Assembly (NCBI GenBank): GCA_041690675.1
Contig: JAWLGU010000041.1
Span: 1 to 40,401 of the forward strand
Length of the DNA stretch: 40,401 bases
Direction: 5' to 3'
Source: UBA7803 sp041690675
GTDB taxonomy: Bacteria; Pseudomonadota; Gammaproteobacteria; Pseudomonadales; Azotimanducaceae
The notes under the pieces: generated by a model
What the model saw: only the letters and a program-made list of their open reading frames with translations
Told to the model about the DNA's origin: nothing
Databases searched by the model: none
In this document: in pieces, positions 33,439 through 40,401 of the stretch
How the letters are laid out: each line of letters starts with the position of its first letter
How positions within the stretch are numbered: position 1 is the first letter of the stretch
Program-made: the position numbers and the translations under genes

Positions 33439-34561
33439 GCGGCGGCGCGGGCCGCCCCCGGTCGTCCAGCAGCGCAAGCACCCGCTCCACGGTGCGCCGC
33501 GCTTCGTCCGCCGCCGTGTTGCCGCCAGCGCTGGCATCGCCAACGGCCGGCTGCGACGGGTGTAGCAGGGATCCGCACCCGGCCGCCACGTACGCCTGGT
33601 GGAACAGGGACACGTCGCGGGAGGCCCGTTCCGGTCCCCAGCGCATGAGCAGCCGATAGAGGGATGCCTGCAGGTCCCTGTCCTCCGGTCCCCTGTCGTT
33701 CAGGGGGAAGATTCGCACGGGGGCGCCCGTCGCCGCGGCCTCGCTCAGCATGGCCACGCTGTCGCCGCTGACCACCAACTCGTCGCAACAAGCGAGGATT
33801 CCCAGATAGGGATTACCGGGGTCTCCCGGGCGCCAGCGGTGCACAAGGCACGGTTCCCGGAGCTCCCGCTCGAGGATCTCCCCCACCCACGCCGGTGTCC
33901 GGGCACTGGTGGTGGCGACGACCGAGCCGCCCGTCCGGGCCCGCAGATCGTCGAGGCTCCGGGCCAGGCGCGCGGCGGTCTGCGGCCGGAACGCGTAGGG
34001 CCCGCTCCGCCCTCCCACCAGGGCCCCGAGCCGGGGACGCGCCAGCTGGGCGAACCGGGGCTCCCAGGCCTCCCGCGCTTCGGCAAGCCGGTGCGGCGTC
34101 ACGTCGTGCTGGGTCAACAGGTTGTGCACTACCCGGGGATGATGGTTCAGACGGTACTGGGGGGTGGTGATCAACAGGTCCAGCTCGTCTGGTGACACCC
34201 AGGTTCGGCCCAGGAACACGATACGGGTCCGTCCGCCGCTCCGGGCTCGCACCCAGCGCGCCACGGGCTCATTGCGCAGGCCGGCCGAGATGAGCAGATC
34301 CGGCCATGGAGCCGTCAGCGGATCCGATCGCGCCAGGTCGATGCCGGCCAGGCTCACCCGCCTGAGCACCCCCACGGTGCCGGCACGTGGCAGATAGCAC
34401 ATCTGCTTCGCCACCCAAGGCAACCCCAGGCGCTCCGCCAGGCCGCGGATCTGACGATTCTCACCCGCCCGATAGCTGTTCAGGACCCACACCCGGGGAA
34501 CACGCGGCCGCGACAGGCTCGTCCTCCTGCTGCGTGGCTCCGTACGCTGCGCTTCCGTCAT
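33383..34561 (-). CDS. ELM1/GtrOC1-family putative glycosyltransferase (copy 3)
   Basis: The third ELM1 homologue, 392 residues, with VWVLNSYRAGENRQIRGLA, TAPWPDLLISAGLRNEPVA and VVSGDSVAMLSEAAATG. The first motif has Glu-Asn-Arg-Gln instead of Asp-Asn-Ala-Gln. A long C-terminal tail (from about 345) is rich in Arg, Pro and Ala. Its 5' leader contains a perfect 7-bp inverted repeat with GGA in the loop (34564-34580), which could hide the ribosome-binding site. It overlaps the ABC exporter gene by 56 bases tail to tail. Confidence 0.85.
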   Translation of the reverse strand: MTEAQRTEPRSRRTSLSRPRVPRVWVLNSYRAGENRQIRGLAERLGLPWVAKQMCYLPRAGTVGVLRRVSLAGIDLARSDPLTAPWPDLLISAGLRNEPVARWVRARSGGRTRIVFLGRTWVSPDELDLLITTPQYRLNHHPRVVHNLLTQHDVTPHRLAEAREAWEPRFAQLARPRLGALVGGRSGPYAFRPQTAARLARSLDDLRARTGGSVVATTSARTPAWVGEILERELREPCLVHRWRPGDPGNPYLGILACCDELVVSGDSVAMLSEAAATGAPVRIFPLNDRGPEDRDLQASLYRLLMRWGPERASRDVSLFHQAYVAAGCGSLLHPSQPAVGDASAGGNTAADEARRTVERVLALLDDRGRPAPPLRAPRRYPPEPAARWSAR

Positions 34562-34563
34562 TC

Positions 34564-34624
34564 TTACCGCTCCGCGGTAAAAACCTGCCGCCCACGCGCC
34601 TCGAGGGCGCGGGCGCGGCCGCGC
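34564..34624. other. Cluster of inverted repeats before ELM1 copy 3
   Basis: Three structures lie in the 131-base gap before ELM1 copy 3: TTACCGC/GCGGTAA (34564-34580, 3-base centre), CGCGCC/GGCGCG (34595-34611, 5-base loop) and the 12-base palindrome GCGCGGCCGCGC (34613-34624). The last two could terminate the upstream decarboxylase transcript. The first reaches to within 2 bases of the ATG at 34561 and may regulate translation or be an operator. Confidence 0.5.
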
Positions 34625-34692
34625 TGACGATGTCCGGCGTCACGCGATACACCGCGCGGCAGGGGGTTGACTCTCGCCTGATGGCTGCGAAG

Positions 34693-36102
34693 TCAGTCCT
34701 CGTCGATCACCTCCGTCAGAGCGTCGTCGAGGATGGCCCAGCTACGATCCAACCAGTCCAGGTGCTCCGGCTTCATCAGGCAGCTTCGCAGGCAGGTCAC
34801 CGTGGCCGCTCCTTCCCATTCCACCTCCGGCCAGTGGGCGGCGGCCAGCGAGCGATCCACCCGCACCAGCGCCAGGTGCAAGTTTCGCGCCTGCGCCGCG
34901 CGAAACAACGCGTCGGACGCGCGGCTGATGTCGCTCGCCCGGGCTCCCGCACCCGCCCAAACGACGATGTCCAGCTCCGGCACGACGAGGGTACGCACGC
35001 GGCGGTCGCGTTGCAGACGCCGATACAGCTCATGAGCAGCCTGCAGGGACTTGTCGAGACCGTTGGCGAACTCGCTGCCCCGGGCCCCCGCGGGGCTGAG
35101 TGGCAGCAACCGCTGGGTAGCCCACAGCGCCACCGCCGCGGCCCCCGCCCGGGAGCACTCCAGGCTGATCTCCCCCAGATGCAGCTCATCCGAGGTGAAG
35201 TAGGTGTACGGCGAATCGTGCCGGTAGATACGCCCCACCCCGGGATCGCGGAACAGCACGGCCCCGCAGCCGTAGGGCTGCAGACCGTGCTTGTGGGGGT
35301 CGATTACCACCGAGTCCGCCGCTCCGAGAGCGGCGAAGGCCTGTGCAGCGGCCGGTTGCAGTCCCGCCGCGAGGCGGAAGTAGCCGCCGTAAGCCGCGTC
35401 AACGTGAAGCCGGAAGCCGTACTGGTCCCGGAGCGCCACGATCTCGTCAAGCGGGTCCACGGCGCCCAATGCCGTGGTGCCCAGGGTGGCCACCACAGTG
35501 CCCACGTCGCCGCTGGTCAGCATGCGCTCCAGCGCCCGGACATCGAGCCGTCCGTGGCGGTCCACGGCCACGGTCTCGAACGGCACGCTCAGCAGTTCGC
35601 TCATACGGCGGTGGGTGTAGTGGGCCTCGGACGACGCGACGATGCCGCGCCCGGGCGCCAGACGGCTCGCTACCCAGAGTGCCTCCAGGTTCGCCAGGGT
35701 GCCGCTGCTGGTCAGGTGGCCGAGATGCGTGTCCCAACCGACCATGGCCGCCAGTTCCGCGACCGCCTCCTTCTCCATGGCAGAGCTCGCCCGGCCACCG
35801 TCCAGTGCATGATTGTTGGGATTGATCAACATGGCGAGTGCGTAGGCGAGCCGGGCCACCGGATGAGGCGGTTTCAGCATCTGCCCCGCATACAGCGGAT
35901 GGAAGTAGGGGTAGTTGTCGCGCAGCCGCGCGGCCGTCTCCATCAGCACGCCTGCCAGCCGGGCGTCGGCCAGATCGGACGTGGCCGCGGAGCCATCCGG
36001 CGCCGGGGCACCCGGTAGATCGCGGAAGCCCGCGGCAAGCCGCCGCGCGGCTGCCGCGAGAATCGCCAGTTCCCGCGGCTTCCAGCCCAGCGAACCCGCC
36101 AC
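34693..36102 (-). CDS. PLP-dependent group II amino-acid decarboxylase
   Basis: This 469-residue fold-type I decarboxylase of the glutamate/tyrosine/aspartate group has HLTSSGTLANLEAL (about residues 128-141), HVDAAYGGYF (about 233-242) and the PLP-lysine motif VIDPHKHGLQPYGCG (Lys about 272). The substrate cannot be told from motifs; candidates are L-tyrosine, L-glutamate, L-2,4-diaminobutyrate and L-aspartate. Aspartate decarboxylation by a PLP enzyme of this group (PanP-type) would supply beta-alanine for panC, which lacks a panD neighbour here. The start codon is ATG at 36102. It is followed by a 131-base gap with hairpins. Confidence 0.88.
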   Translation of the reverse strand: MAGSLGWKPRELAILAAAARRLAAGFRDLPGAPAPDGSAATSDLADARLAGVLMETAARLRDNYPYFHPLYAGQMLKPPHPVARLAYALAMLINPNNHALDGGRASSAMEKEAVAELAAMVGWDTHLGHLTSSGTLANLEALWVASRLAPGRGIVASSEAHYTHRRMSELLSVPFETVAVDRHGRLDVRALERMLTSGDVGTVVATLGTTALGAVDPLDEIVALRDQYGFRLHVDAAYGGYFRLAAGLQPAAAQAFAALGAADSVVIDPHKHGLQPYGCGAVLFRDPGVGRIYRHDSPYTYFTSDELHLGEISLECSRAGAAAVALWATQRLLPLSPAGARGSEFANGLDKSLQAAHELYRRLQRDRRVRTLVVPELDIVVWAGAGARASDISRASDALFRAAQARNLHLALVRVDRSLAAAHWPEVEWEGAATVTCLRSCLMKPEHLDWLDRSWAILDDALTEVIDED

Positions 36103-36108
36103 GGCGCG

Positions 36109-36411
36109 CTAGTGCCGTCCCGGGGCCAGCCTCGCCCCGCGCCGCTCTTGGTGCACGTAGGAGAGAATGGCGATCAGCTTGTTGATGCCTTCGGCTGTGA
36201 CCAGTGAGCTGTCCGTGTAGGCCTTGCGCTCGTCATGGCAGGTGGCGCACGCCACTTCACCGGTAGTGCTGAAGCGTGTGTCGTCGAACAGCTTCTTGCC
36301 GAGAGCCACCTTCTCCGCTGTTTGCGGATTGTCTTGCGGAACGGGCACGTGAGGATCCCCTTGCCTGTCGCTTCCACGCCAGGCTAACACGGAGTTGAAT
36401 GAGAGGAACAA
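36109..36411 (-). pseudogene. Remnant of a cytochrome c peroxidase (MauG/CcpA-like)
   Basis: The 100-residue frame contains VPVPQDNPQTAEKVALGKKLFDDTRFSTTGEVACATCHD (seen at about residues 22-60), the start of a dihaem cytochrome c peroxidase with a CxxCH haem site (CATCH). The normal protein is over 300 residues with a signal peptide and a second haem; here the N-terminus (MFLSFNSVLAWRGSD) is not a signal peptide, and after GINKL the sequence ends within 25 residues. The second haem site and the catalytic histidines are missing. It is only 6 bases from the decarboxylase start. I read it as a decayed gene, although a short single-haem protein cannot be fully excluded. Confidence 0.65.
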
Positions 36412-36457
36412 TTGAACCTATCGCTCGTTTCCATAGGCAACGGCTATCAACGGGCCG

Positions 36458-37414
36458 TCAGGCCCCGACGGGCTCGACCCCGGCCGCGCTGAAGCAGGCG
36501 ATGCCGGCCCCCTTCTTCGCCACGTACATGGCGCTGTCCGCACCACGAATCAGCTCGGCCAGGTCGCCGCAATCCGGGAACCGGGCAATGCCGATGCTCA
36601 GCCGCAACGGAACCCCCCGCCCTTCCACCGTCAGCGGCACCGCGCAGGCGGCGAGGATCCTGCGAGCCGTGGCCAGAGCGACCCCGGTGTCGGGCATCTC
36701 GTCCAGCAGGATCACGAACTCATCGCCCCCGAGCCGCGCGAGACAGTCGCTGCGACGCAGCGCCTGACGGGTCCGCTCGCTGAAGCCGCGGAGAACACCG
36801 TCGCCCACGGCGTGACCCAGTTGGTCGTTCACCTGCTTGAAGCCATCCAGGTCGCAATACAGCAGCGCCAGCGTGCCCCCATGGCGTCGCGCCCGGGCCA
36901 GCATCTGCCCGGCCACGGCGTCGAAGGCGCGGCGGTTCAGCGCGCCCGTCAGCGGGTCCTTCAGCGCCAGGGATTTCAGCCGCGCGTTCGCCTGCCCGAG
37001 CTCTCCCAACGTGGTCTTCAGGCGGATGTCCAGGCGCTTGCGCTCCACGGCATGCTGGATGGCGCGCACCAGCTGGCCGCCGTTGGTTTCCCGCTTCACG
37101 AGGTAGTCCTGGGCGCCGAGCCGCAGCATCTGCTCCCCCGCCAGCGACTCGGGCTCTCTGGACACCACCAGGACGGGTACCAGCGGACAAGCGCGCACCG
37201 CGGCCACGACGCCCTCGGTGCTGGCAGCGGCGTGCCACTCCACCAGCACGGCGTCGTAATCGTCGAAGCGGGTGAGCTCCCGCAGCACGGGGATGGAATC
37301 GGAGACGGCCACGTCGGCGATCTGAGGTGCGATCTGCAGAATGCGCTGTCGCAAGGCCTGAGCGTCGCCGTCCACGGCGACCACCACGATACGAAGTGAC
37401 GAGGCCTTTTTCAC
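36458..37414 (-). CDS. Diguanylate cyclase with altered receiver domain
   Basis: This 318-residue protein has an N-terminal receiver-like domain (about residues 6-125) and a GGDEF domain (about 150-318) making cyclic-di-GMP. RLGGDEF is intact and RRSD five residues before it is a good inhibitory I-site (RxxD). In the receiver the expected phospho-Asp is Glu (DAVLVEW), while the conserved Ser and Lys (VLVVSRE, YLVKRE) are kept, so the domain may be fixed in an active-like state. The start is GTG at 37414 with GGAG 5 bases upstream; the frame runs 38 codons further. A 114-base gap to the FHA-like gene precedes it. Confidence 0.9.
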   Translation of the reverse strand: MKKASSLRIVVVAVDGDAQALRQRILQIAPQIADVAVSDSIPVLRELTRFDDYDAVLVEWHAAASTEGVVAAVRACPLVPVLVVSREPESLAGEQMLRLGAQDYLVKRETNGGQLVRAIQHAVERKRLDIRLKTTLGELGQANARLKSLALKDPLTGALNRRAFDAVAGQMLARARRHGGTLALLYCDLDGFKQVNDQLGHAVGDGVLRGFSERTRQALRRSDCLARLGGDEFVILLDEMPDTGVALATARRILAACAVPLTVEGRGVPLRLSIGIARFPDCGDLAELIRGADSAMYVAKKGAGIACFSAAGVEPVGA

Positions 37415-37528
37415 GGTTCTCCACGAGGCGGCTGTGGGAAGCTCAGTGTGACCCCCGCCCATCGCCGGCAACGAGCACCGCATCACAGGTTGGGCACCCG
37501 AGTTGGCCGGGAATTTGCGTTTCGTCAA

Positions 37529-39182
37529 TCAGCGCCGGGTGCCGACCCACTCTCGCCACAGCTGCCGGGCGCGGGCGCTGTCGGGGTTGAAGCCGAGCAC
37601 TTCTTCCAAGGTGTTGCGGGCCTCGTAATCCAGGCCGGCCTGGTGCGCCTGCACCGCCGCGTCGATGAGCCGGGCGGTGCATTCGCCCAGCATCGCGACG
37701 GCCTGGGGATGGCCTGGCCGTTCGTTCAGCAGGTCGCGGAGCAAGGCCACCGCGTTGCTGCCGGGCGGATAGGTGATGCGGCCCTGTTCCAGCGCCTCCC
37801 GCGCGCGCTCGAGACGCCAGTCCGGGGGCCCCGAGGGAACCGTCTCCGCCGCCCGCTGGCGGACCGGTGGCTCGGGCTCCCTCGCGACCGCGAGATTCGC
37901 CGAGGCATCCGCCAAGGCATCCGCCGAGGCATCCGCCGNNNNNNNNNNNNNNNNNNNNNNNNNNNNNNNNNNNNNNNNNNNNNNNNNNNNNNNNNNNNNN
38001 NNNNNNNNNNNNNNNNNNNNNNNNNNNNNNNNNNNNNNAGGCATCCGCCGAGGCATCCGCCGCCGGACCCCCTGCACCGTCCGGGGTCGAGACCTCCGGT
38101 GCGCCGCCCGCCGCGGCCAGGGCCTCCTGTTGCGGGTTCGCGGCCGTTGCCGCTGGGCCGCCAGGAACCGCAGTGTCGCTCGCATCACCGGGACCGGCAG
38201 CGGTCCCGGCGTCCGGCGGGGCCGGCTCCGGCGATGGCACGTCGGAGGTGAGCGTGCTGGCCCAGGCGAACAGTTCGCCGGCGTCCTCCACCGCCTGATC
38301 CGCGGCGAGGCTCACTTCCCGGACCAGCGGATGGCTCGGCGACCGCACCACCGCTACGGCAACACCCACGGCCACCACCGCCATGGCCACCAGCCAACGC
38401 GGCGAGGCGCGACGAGCTCTGCCATGGGTCAACGGACGCCGCCGGGCGCCGCGGGTCCCTCGGGCGGGTCGCGCGCGCTCGGCCGCCTTGCCGCCACTTC
38501 CGGGTGATCGGTGCGCCGGCGCCGCCGGCGCGGCCTCCACCGGCTCCGGCAACAGATCACGCAGGGCCGATCCGGCCCGCTGCGACGTCGCGCTGCGCCG
38601 CGGCGGTGCCACAGAGCGCTCCGCACGGGCCGCTGCGCGGGCGGCGATGGCCGTGAGCTCGTCCATGCCCAGCGCCCCGCCCTCGTCCCGGGCGGGTGCC
38701 ATGACGGCGGCGCCACGCCGCGAAAATGCAGGCCCGGGATTCGGCACAGCCGCATCCACCCCCGCGGCCGGACCCGGGACGCGCCGAGGCAGATCCTCAG
38801 CCGCCAATACCTCGAGCACCGGACCGTCATGCCGCGGCACCGCGAAATCGCGGCTGACGTACAAGGTATTGTTGGGCAACACGAGCCGCGAGCCCGAGAG
38901 CAGAGGCTCCCGGTCGGTGCTGCGGCCGTCGTCCAGCACCATGAGGTGATCGGGATCAACCACCTCCACCGTAGGCCGGCCGGCGTCGAGATCGAACGCG
39001 ATCCAGCAATGACGCGGATCCGGGTCGTTGAGGGTCAGGTAGCCGTCGTCCGTCTCACCGATCTGCAGCCCCGGCGTGATACGCAACGCCGAGTCGCCGT
39101 GATCGCTCACGACGTACCACTCGGCGCCGGTCAGCTCGCGCTCCGGTGATGCCATCCGCGGGTCGTGGTTGATCGCAGGCAT
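37529..39182 (-). CDS. Membrane protein with FHA-like and TPR-like parts, broken by assembly gap
   Basis: The N-terminal part (about residues 10-110, EWYVVSDHGDSALRITPGLQIGE...) looks like a divergent FHA domain, a phosphothreonine-binding fold. A long Ala/Arg/Pro linker leads to one membrane segment (WLVAMAVVAVGVAVAVV, about residues 261-277), a Pro/Ala-rich region and Ala-Asp-Ala-Ser repeats. After the N-run at 37939-38038 the other half has TPR-like helices (WRLERAREALEQGRITYPPG..., RNTLEEVLGFNP) and ends at 37529. The halves are in different frames only because the placeholder gap is 100 bases; a multiple of three restores one frame. ATG 39182 or 39155 (MASPEREL) can be the start. Function unknown. 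Confidence 0.7.
37903..38062. repeat. 12-base tandem repeat coding Ala-Asp-Ala-Ser, with assembly gap
   Basis: Units of aggcatccgccg occur at 37903-37938 (three, the first ending in cca) and 38039-38062 (two), on both sides of the gap. On the coding strand each unit gives Ala-Asp-Ala-Ser. The phase is the same at both gap edges, so the true array continues in multiples of 12 through the gap. Confidence 0.9.
37939..38038. other. Assembly gap of 100 N
   Basis: Exactly 100 unknown bases, the usual scaffolding placeholder, inside a tandem repeat. The true length is unknown and should be a multiple of 12. Confidence 0.98.
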
Positions 39183-39230
39183 AAGTACAGCATCATCGCC
39201 CCGGCTCCCCTGCCTTGCCATTGACGCAGC

Positions 39231-40022
39231 TCAACCGCTTTCGGCCGCTGCCGCAAGGGCGCGGACACTACCCGACCCGTGCTGTTCCACCTCCACGCGG
39301 GGGTCGCCCCGGTAGCGCACGTCCCCGGAACCGAGGATTTCCGCCACCAGTGAGTCGGTGGCCCAGACCCGGACGTCTCCGGACCCCATGATCTCGACCC
39401 GGACCTGAGCGCCCTCCAACTCCGAGGCGCGGACGTCGCCGGAACCCATCACCTCGATGTGCTGCTGATCCGCCACTCCGGCCAGCTCCACGTCACCGGA
39501 GCCGCTGATCTCGATCCGCACGCGGGCCGCGTCCACCCGGGGTATCCGGGTGTTTCCCGATCCCGCCACCTCCACACGCAGCTCCTCCGCCGCCAGCTCG
39601 TCAAGCTGAATCGACCCGGAGCCGCTGATCTCCATGGAGAACGTCTCGGTCAGCCAGGCCCCGCCGGCCACGCGGCCGCTGCCCGCCAGCTCCAGACCCT
39701 CCAGCTCGGGAGCCGTGACGTGAACCCGGATCTCGCCGTCGGGCGCCGCGCTGAACACCCCTAACCAGCCCTGCCGCCAGCGGATCCTCAGCGTCTCGTC
39801 GCCCACGTCGGTCTCCACCTTCTCCAGATCCTCCGGTAGAGCCTCGATGACCAGACGATACTCGTCGCCCTGCTCGAGGATCAGGGTGCCCGGCAGCGCG
39901 AACTCCACCCGCCGGAACTCTTCCACCGCGCGCGTCTGCGTCTCGGCGAGGGCCGCGGTGTTCAGCGAGAGGAGCACGGCCAGCGTGGCGAGGCGAACCC
40001 GGAGGGGTAGGAGTACGTTCAT
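39231..40022 (-). CDS. Secreted GIN-domain (DUF2807) protein
   Basis: A protein of 263 residues. Residues 1-26 are a signal peptide (basic start, hydrophobic core, AALA before Glu27). The rest has eight turns centred on Gly-Ser-Gly (GSGRVAGG, GSGSIQ, GSGNTR, GSGDVEL, GSGDVRAS, GSGDVRVW, GSGDVRYR, GSGSVRA), the mark of the head-GIN / DUF2807 beta-helix family. It should be periplasmic or on the surface; the biological role is not known. ATG at 40022 is chosen over the start seven codons upstream because it begins the signal peptide; GGAT lies upstream. No cysteine or lipobox is present. Confidence 0.87.
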   Translation of the reverse strand: MNVLLPLRVRLATLAVLLSLNTAALAETQTRAVEEFRRVEFALPGTLILEQGDEYRLVIEALPEDLEKVETDVGDETLRIRWRQGWLGVFSAAPDGEIRVHVTAPELEGLELAGSGRVAGGAWLTETFSMEISGSGSIQLDELAAEELRVEVAGSGNTRIPRVDAARVRIEISGSGDVELAGVADQQHIEVMGSGDVRASELEGAQVRVEIMGSGDVRVWATDSLVAEILGSGDVRYRGDPRVEVEQHGSGSVRALAAAAESG

Positions 40023-40144
40023 GAGCTTTATCCGATGTGGCAACCGTCATCCCGATTGTCGCACCAATGGGGCATTCGGTTTGGATGCAGCCAACCCGGT
40101 GGATGCATTACTATCTCGCACCCATCCGATGCAGGGAACTCGCC

Positions 40145-40401
40145 ATGACTGAACACATCTACGGGCATTTCATCGCCGGTCGCGGCGTCGCGGGCGACAG
40201 CGGCCGGTTCGGAGATGTCTTCAACCCCTCCGTGGGCGAGGTCAAGGCCCGGGTGGCGCTGGCCAGCGCGGCCGAGGTCGACCGCGCCGTGGCTGCGGCC
40301 AGGGCGGCTCAGCCCTCCTGGGCCGCGGTGAATCCCCAGCGCCGCGCCCGGGTGATGTTCAACTTCAAGGCTCTGGTGGAAGCCAACATGGACACGCTGG
40401 C
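40145..40401 (+). CDS. mmsA: Methylmalonate-semialdehyde dehydrogenase, 5' part
   Basis: The first 85 codons of a CoA-acylating aldehyde dehydrogenase: HIYGHFIAGRGVAG, FNPSVGEVKARVALASAAEVDRAVAAARAA and RRARVMFNFKALVEANMDTLA are typical of MmsA N-termini. The enzyme converts methylmalonate or malonate semialdehyde to propionyl- or acetyl-CoA. The window ends inside the gene. A TACTAT box at 40109-40114 may be a -10 element. Malonate semialdehyde is also the product of the aminotransferase at 9837, but the genes are 29 kb apart. Confidence 0.88.
   Translation, partial: MTEHIYGHFIAGRGVAGDSGRFGDVFNPSVGEVKARVALASAAEVDRAVAAARAAQPSWAAVNPQRRARVMFNFKALVEANMDTL

Noticed and set aside
34387..36018. 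A 543-codon plus-strand frame opposite the decarboxylase
   Set aside because: Antisense shadow of a well-conserved PLP enzyme, with no recognisable motif of its own.
37443..39221. A single frame reading through the N-run as one long protein ending at 37443
   Set aside because: The part left of the gap in that frame is Arg/Gly-rich shadow sequence; the frame ending at 37529 is TPR-like and fits once the placeholder gap is not taken as 100 bases.
1..40401. Insertion sequences, integrases, phage genes or attachment sites
   Set aside because: No transposase, integrase or phage protein was recognised, and the tRNA-Sec gene has no duplicated 3' end nearby.

Overview
The window is about 40 kb of GC-rich (estimated 65-70%), tightly packed bacterial DNA. 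Gene content suggests a gammaproteobacterium: NDH-SelD fusion, YeiH-type exporter, NhaC antiporter, panB-panC-coaX, and a LpxL-type acyltransferase implying a Gram-negative outer membrane. A lineage near Ectothiorhodospiraceae/Chromatiales or Lysobacterales is a guess, not a result. A run of exactly 100 N at 37939-38038 shows this is a scaffolded draft. Stop/start overlaps of 4 bases (GTGA, ATGA, TTGA) recur, and four convergent gene pairs overlap in their coding tails.

Region 1 (1-7790): selenocysteine. selA and selB overlap by GTGA and are followed 14 bases later by tRNA-Sec (selC). A MetX-type acyltransferase follows. On the minus strand a consensus promoter leads into a small acidic protein, a fusion of an NDH-like flavoprotein with SelD, and a DsbA-family protein. 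Together these cover selenophosphate synthesis, Sec-tRNA synthesis and Sec insertion; no selenoprotein was recognised here.

Region 2 (7835-20341): sulfur and amino-acid metabolism and transport. A persulfide-dioxygenase-like MBL protein is paired with a YeiH exporter. An omega-amino-acid:pyruvate aminotransferase is divergent from a spinster-type MFS carrier. A sarcosine-oxidase-family flavoenzyme is divergent from a sodium:neurotransmitter-type symporter. A YdjM-type membrane hydrolase, another MFS protein, an NhaC antiporter and a CBS-containing site-2 protease follow.

Region 3 (20409-22791): panB-panC-coaX, an operon with overlapping stop/start codons for pantothenate synthesis and the first step to CoA.

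Region 4 (23053-34561): an unusual cell-surface locus. It holds a GT25 glycosyltransferase, an amine-oxidase/UDP-galactopyranose-mutase-like flavoprotein, a LpxL-like acyltransferase, three ELM1/GtrOC1-type putative glycosyltransferases, a sulfotransferase, a GT8-like protein, a second GT8-like domain fused to a methyltransferase, and an MsbA-like ABC exporter. I infer a pathway that builds, decorates (acyl, sulfate, methyl) and exports a surface glycolipid. This is the best candidate for an undescribed system in the window.

Region 5 (34693-40401): a PLP-dependent decarboxylase, a remnant of a cytochrome c peroxidase, a diguanylate cyclase with an altered receiver domain, a membrane protein with FHA-like and TPR-like parts interrupted by the assembly gap inside an Ala-Asp-Ala-Ser repeat, a secreted GIN-domain (DUF2807) protein, and the start of a methylmalonate-semialdehyde dehydrogenase.
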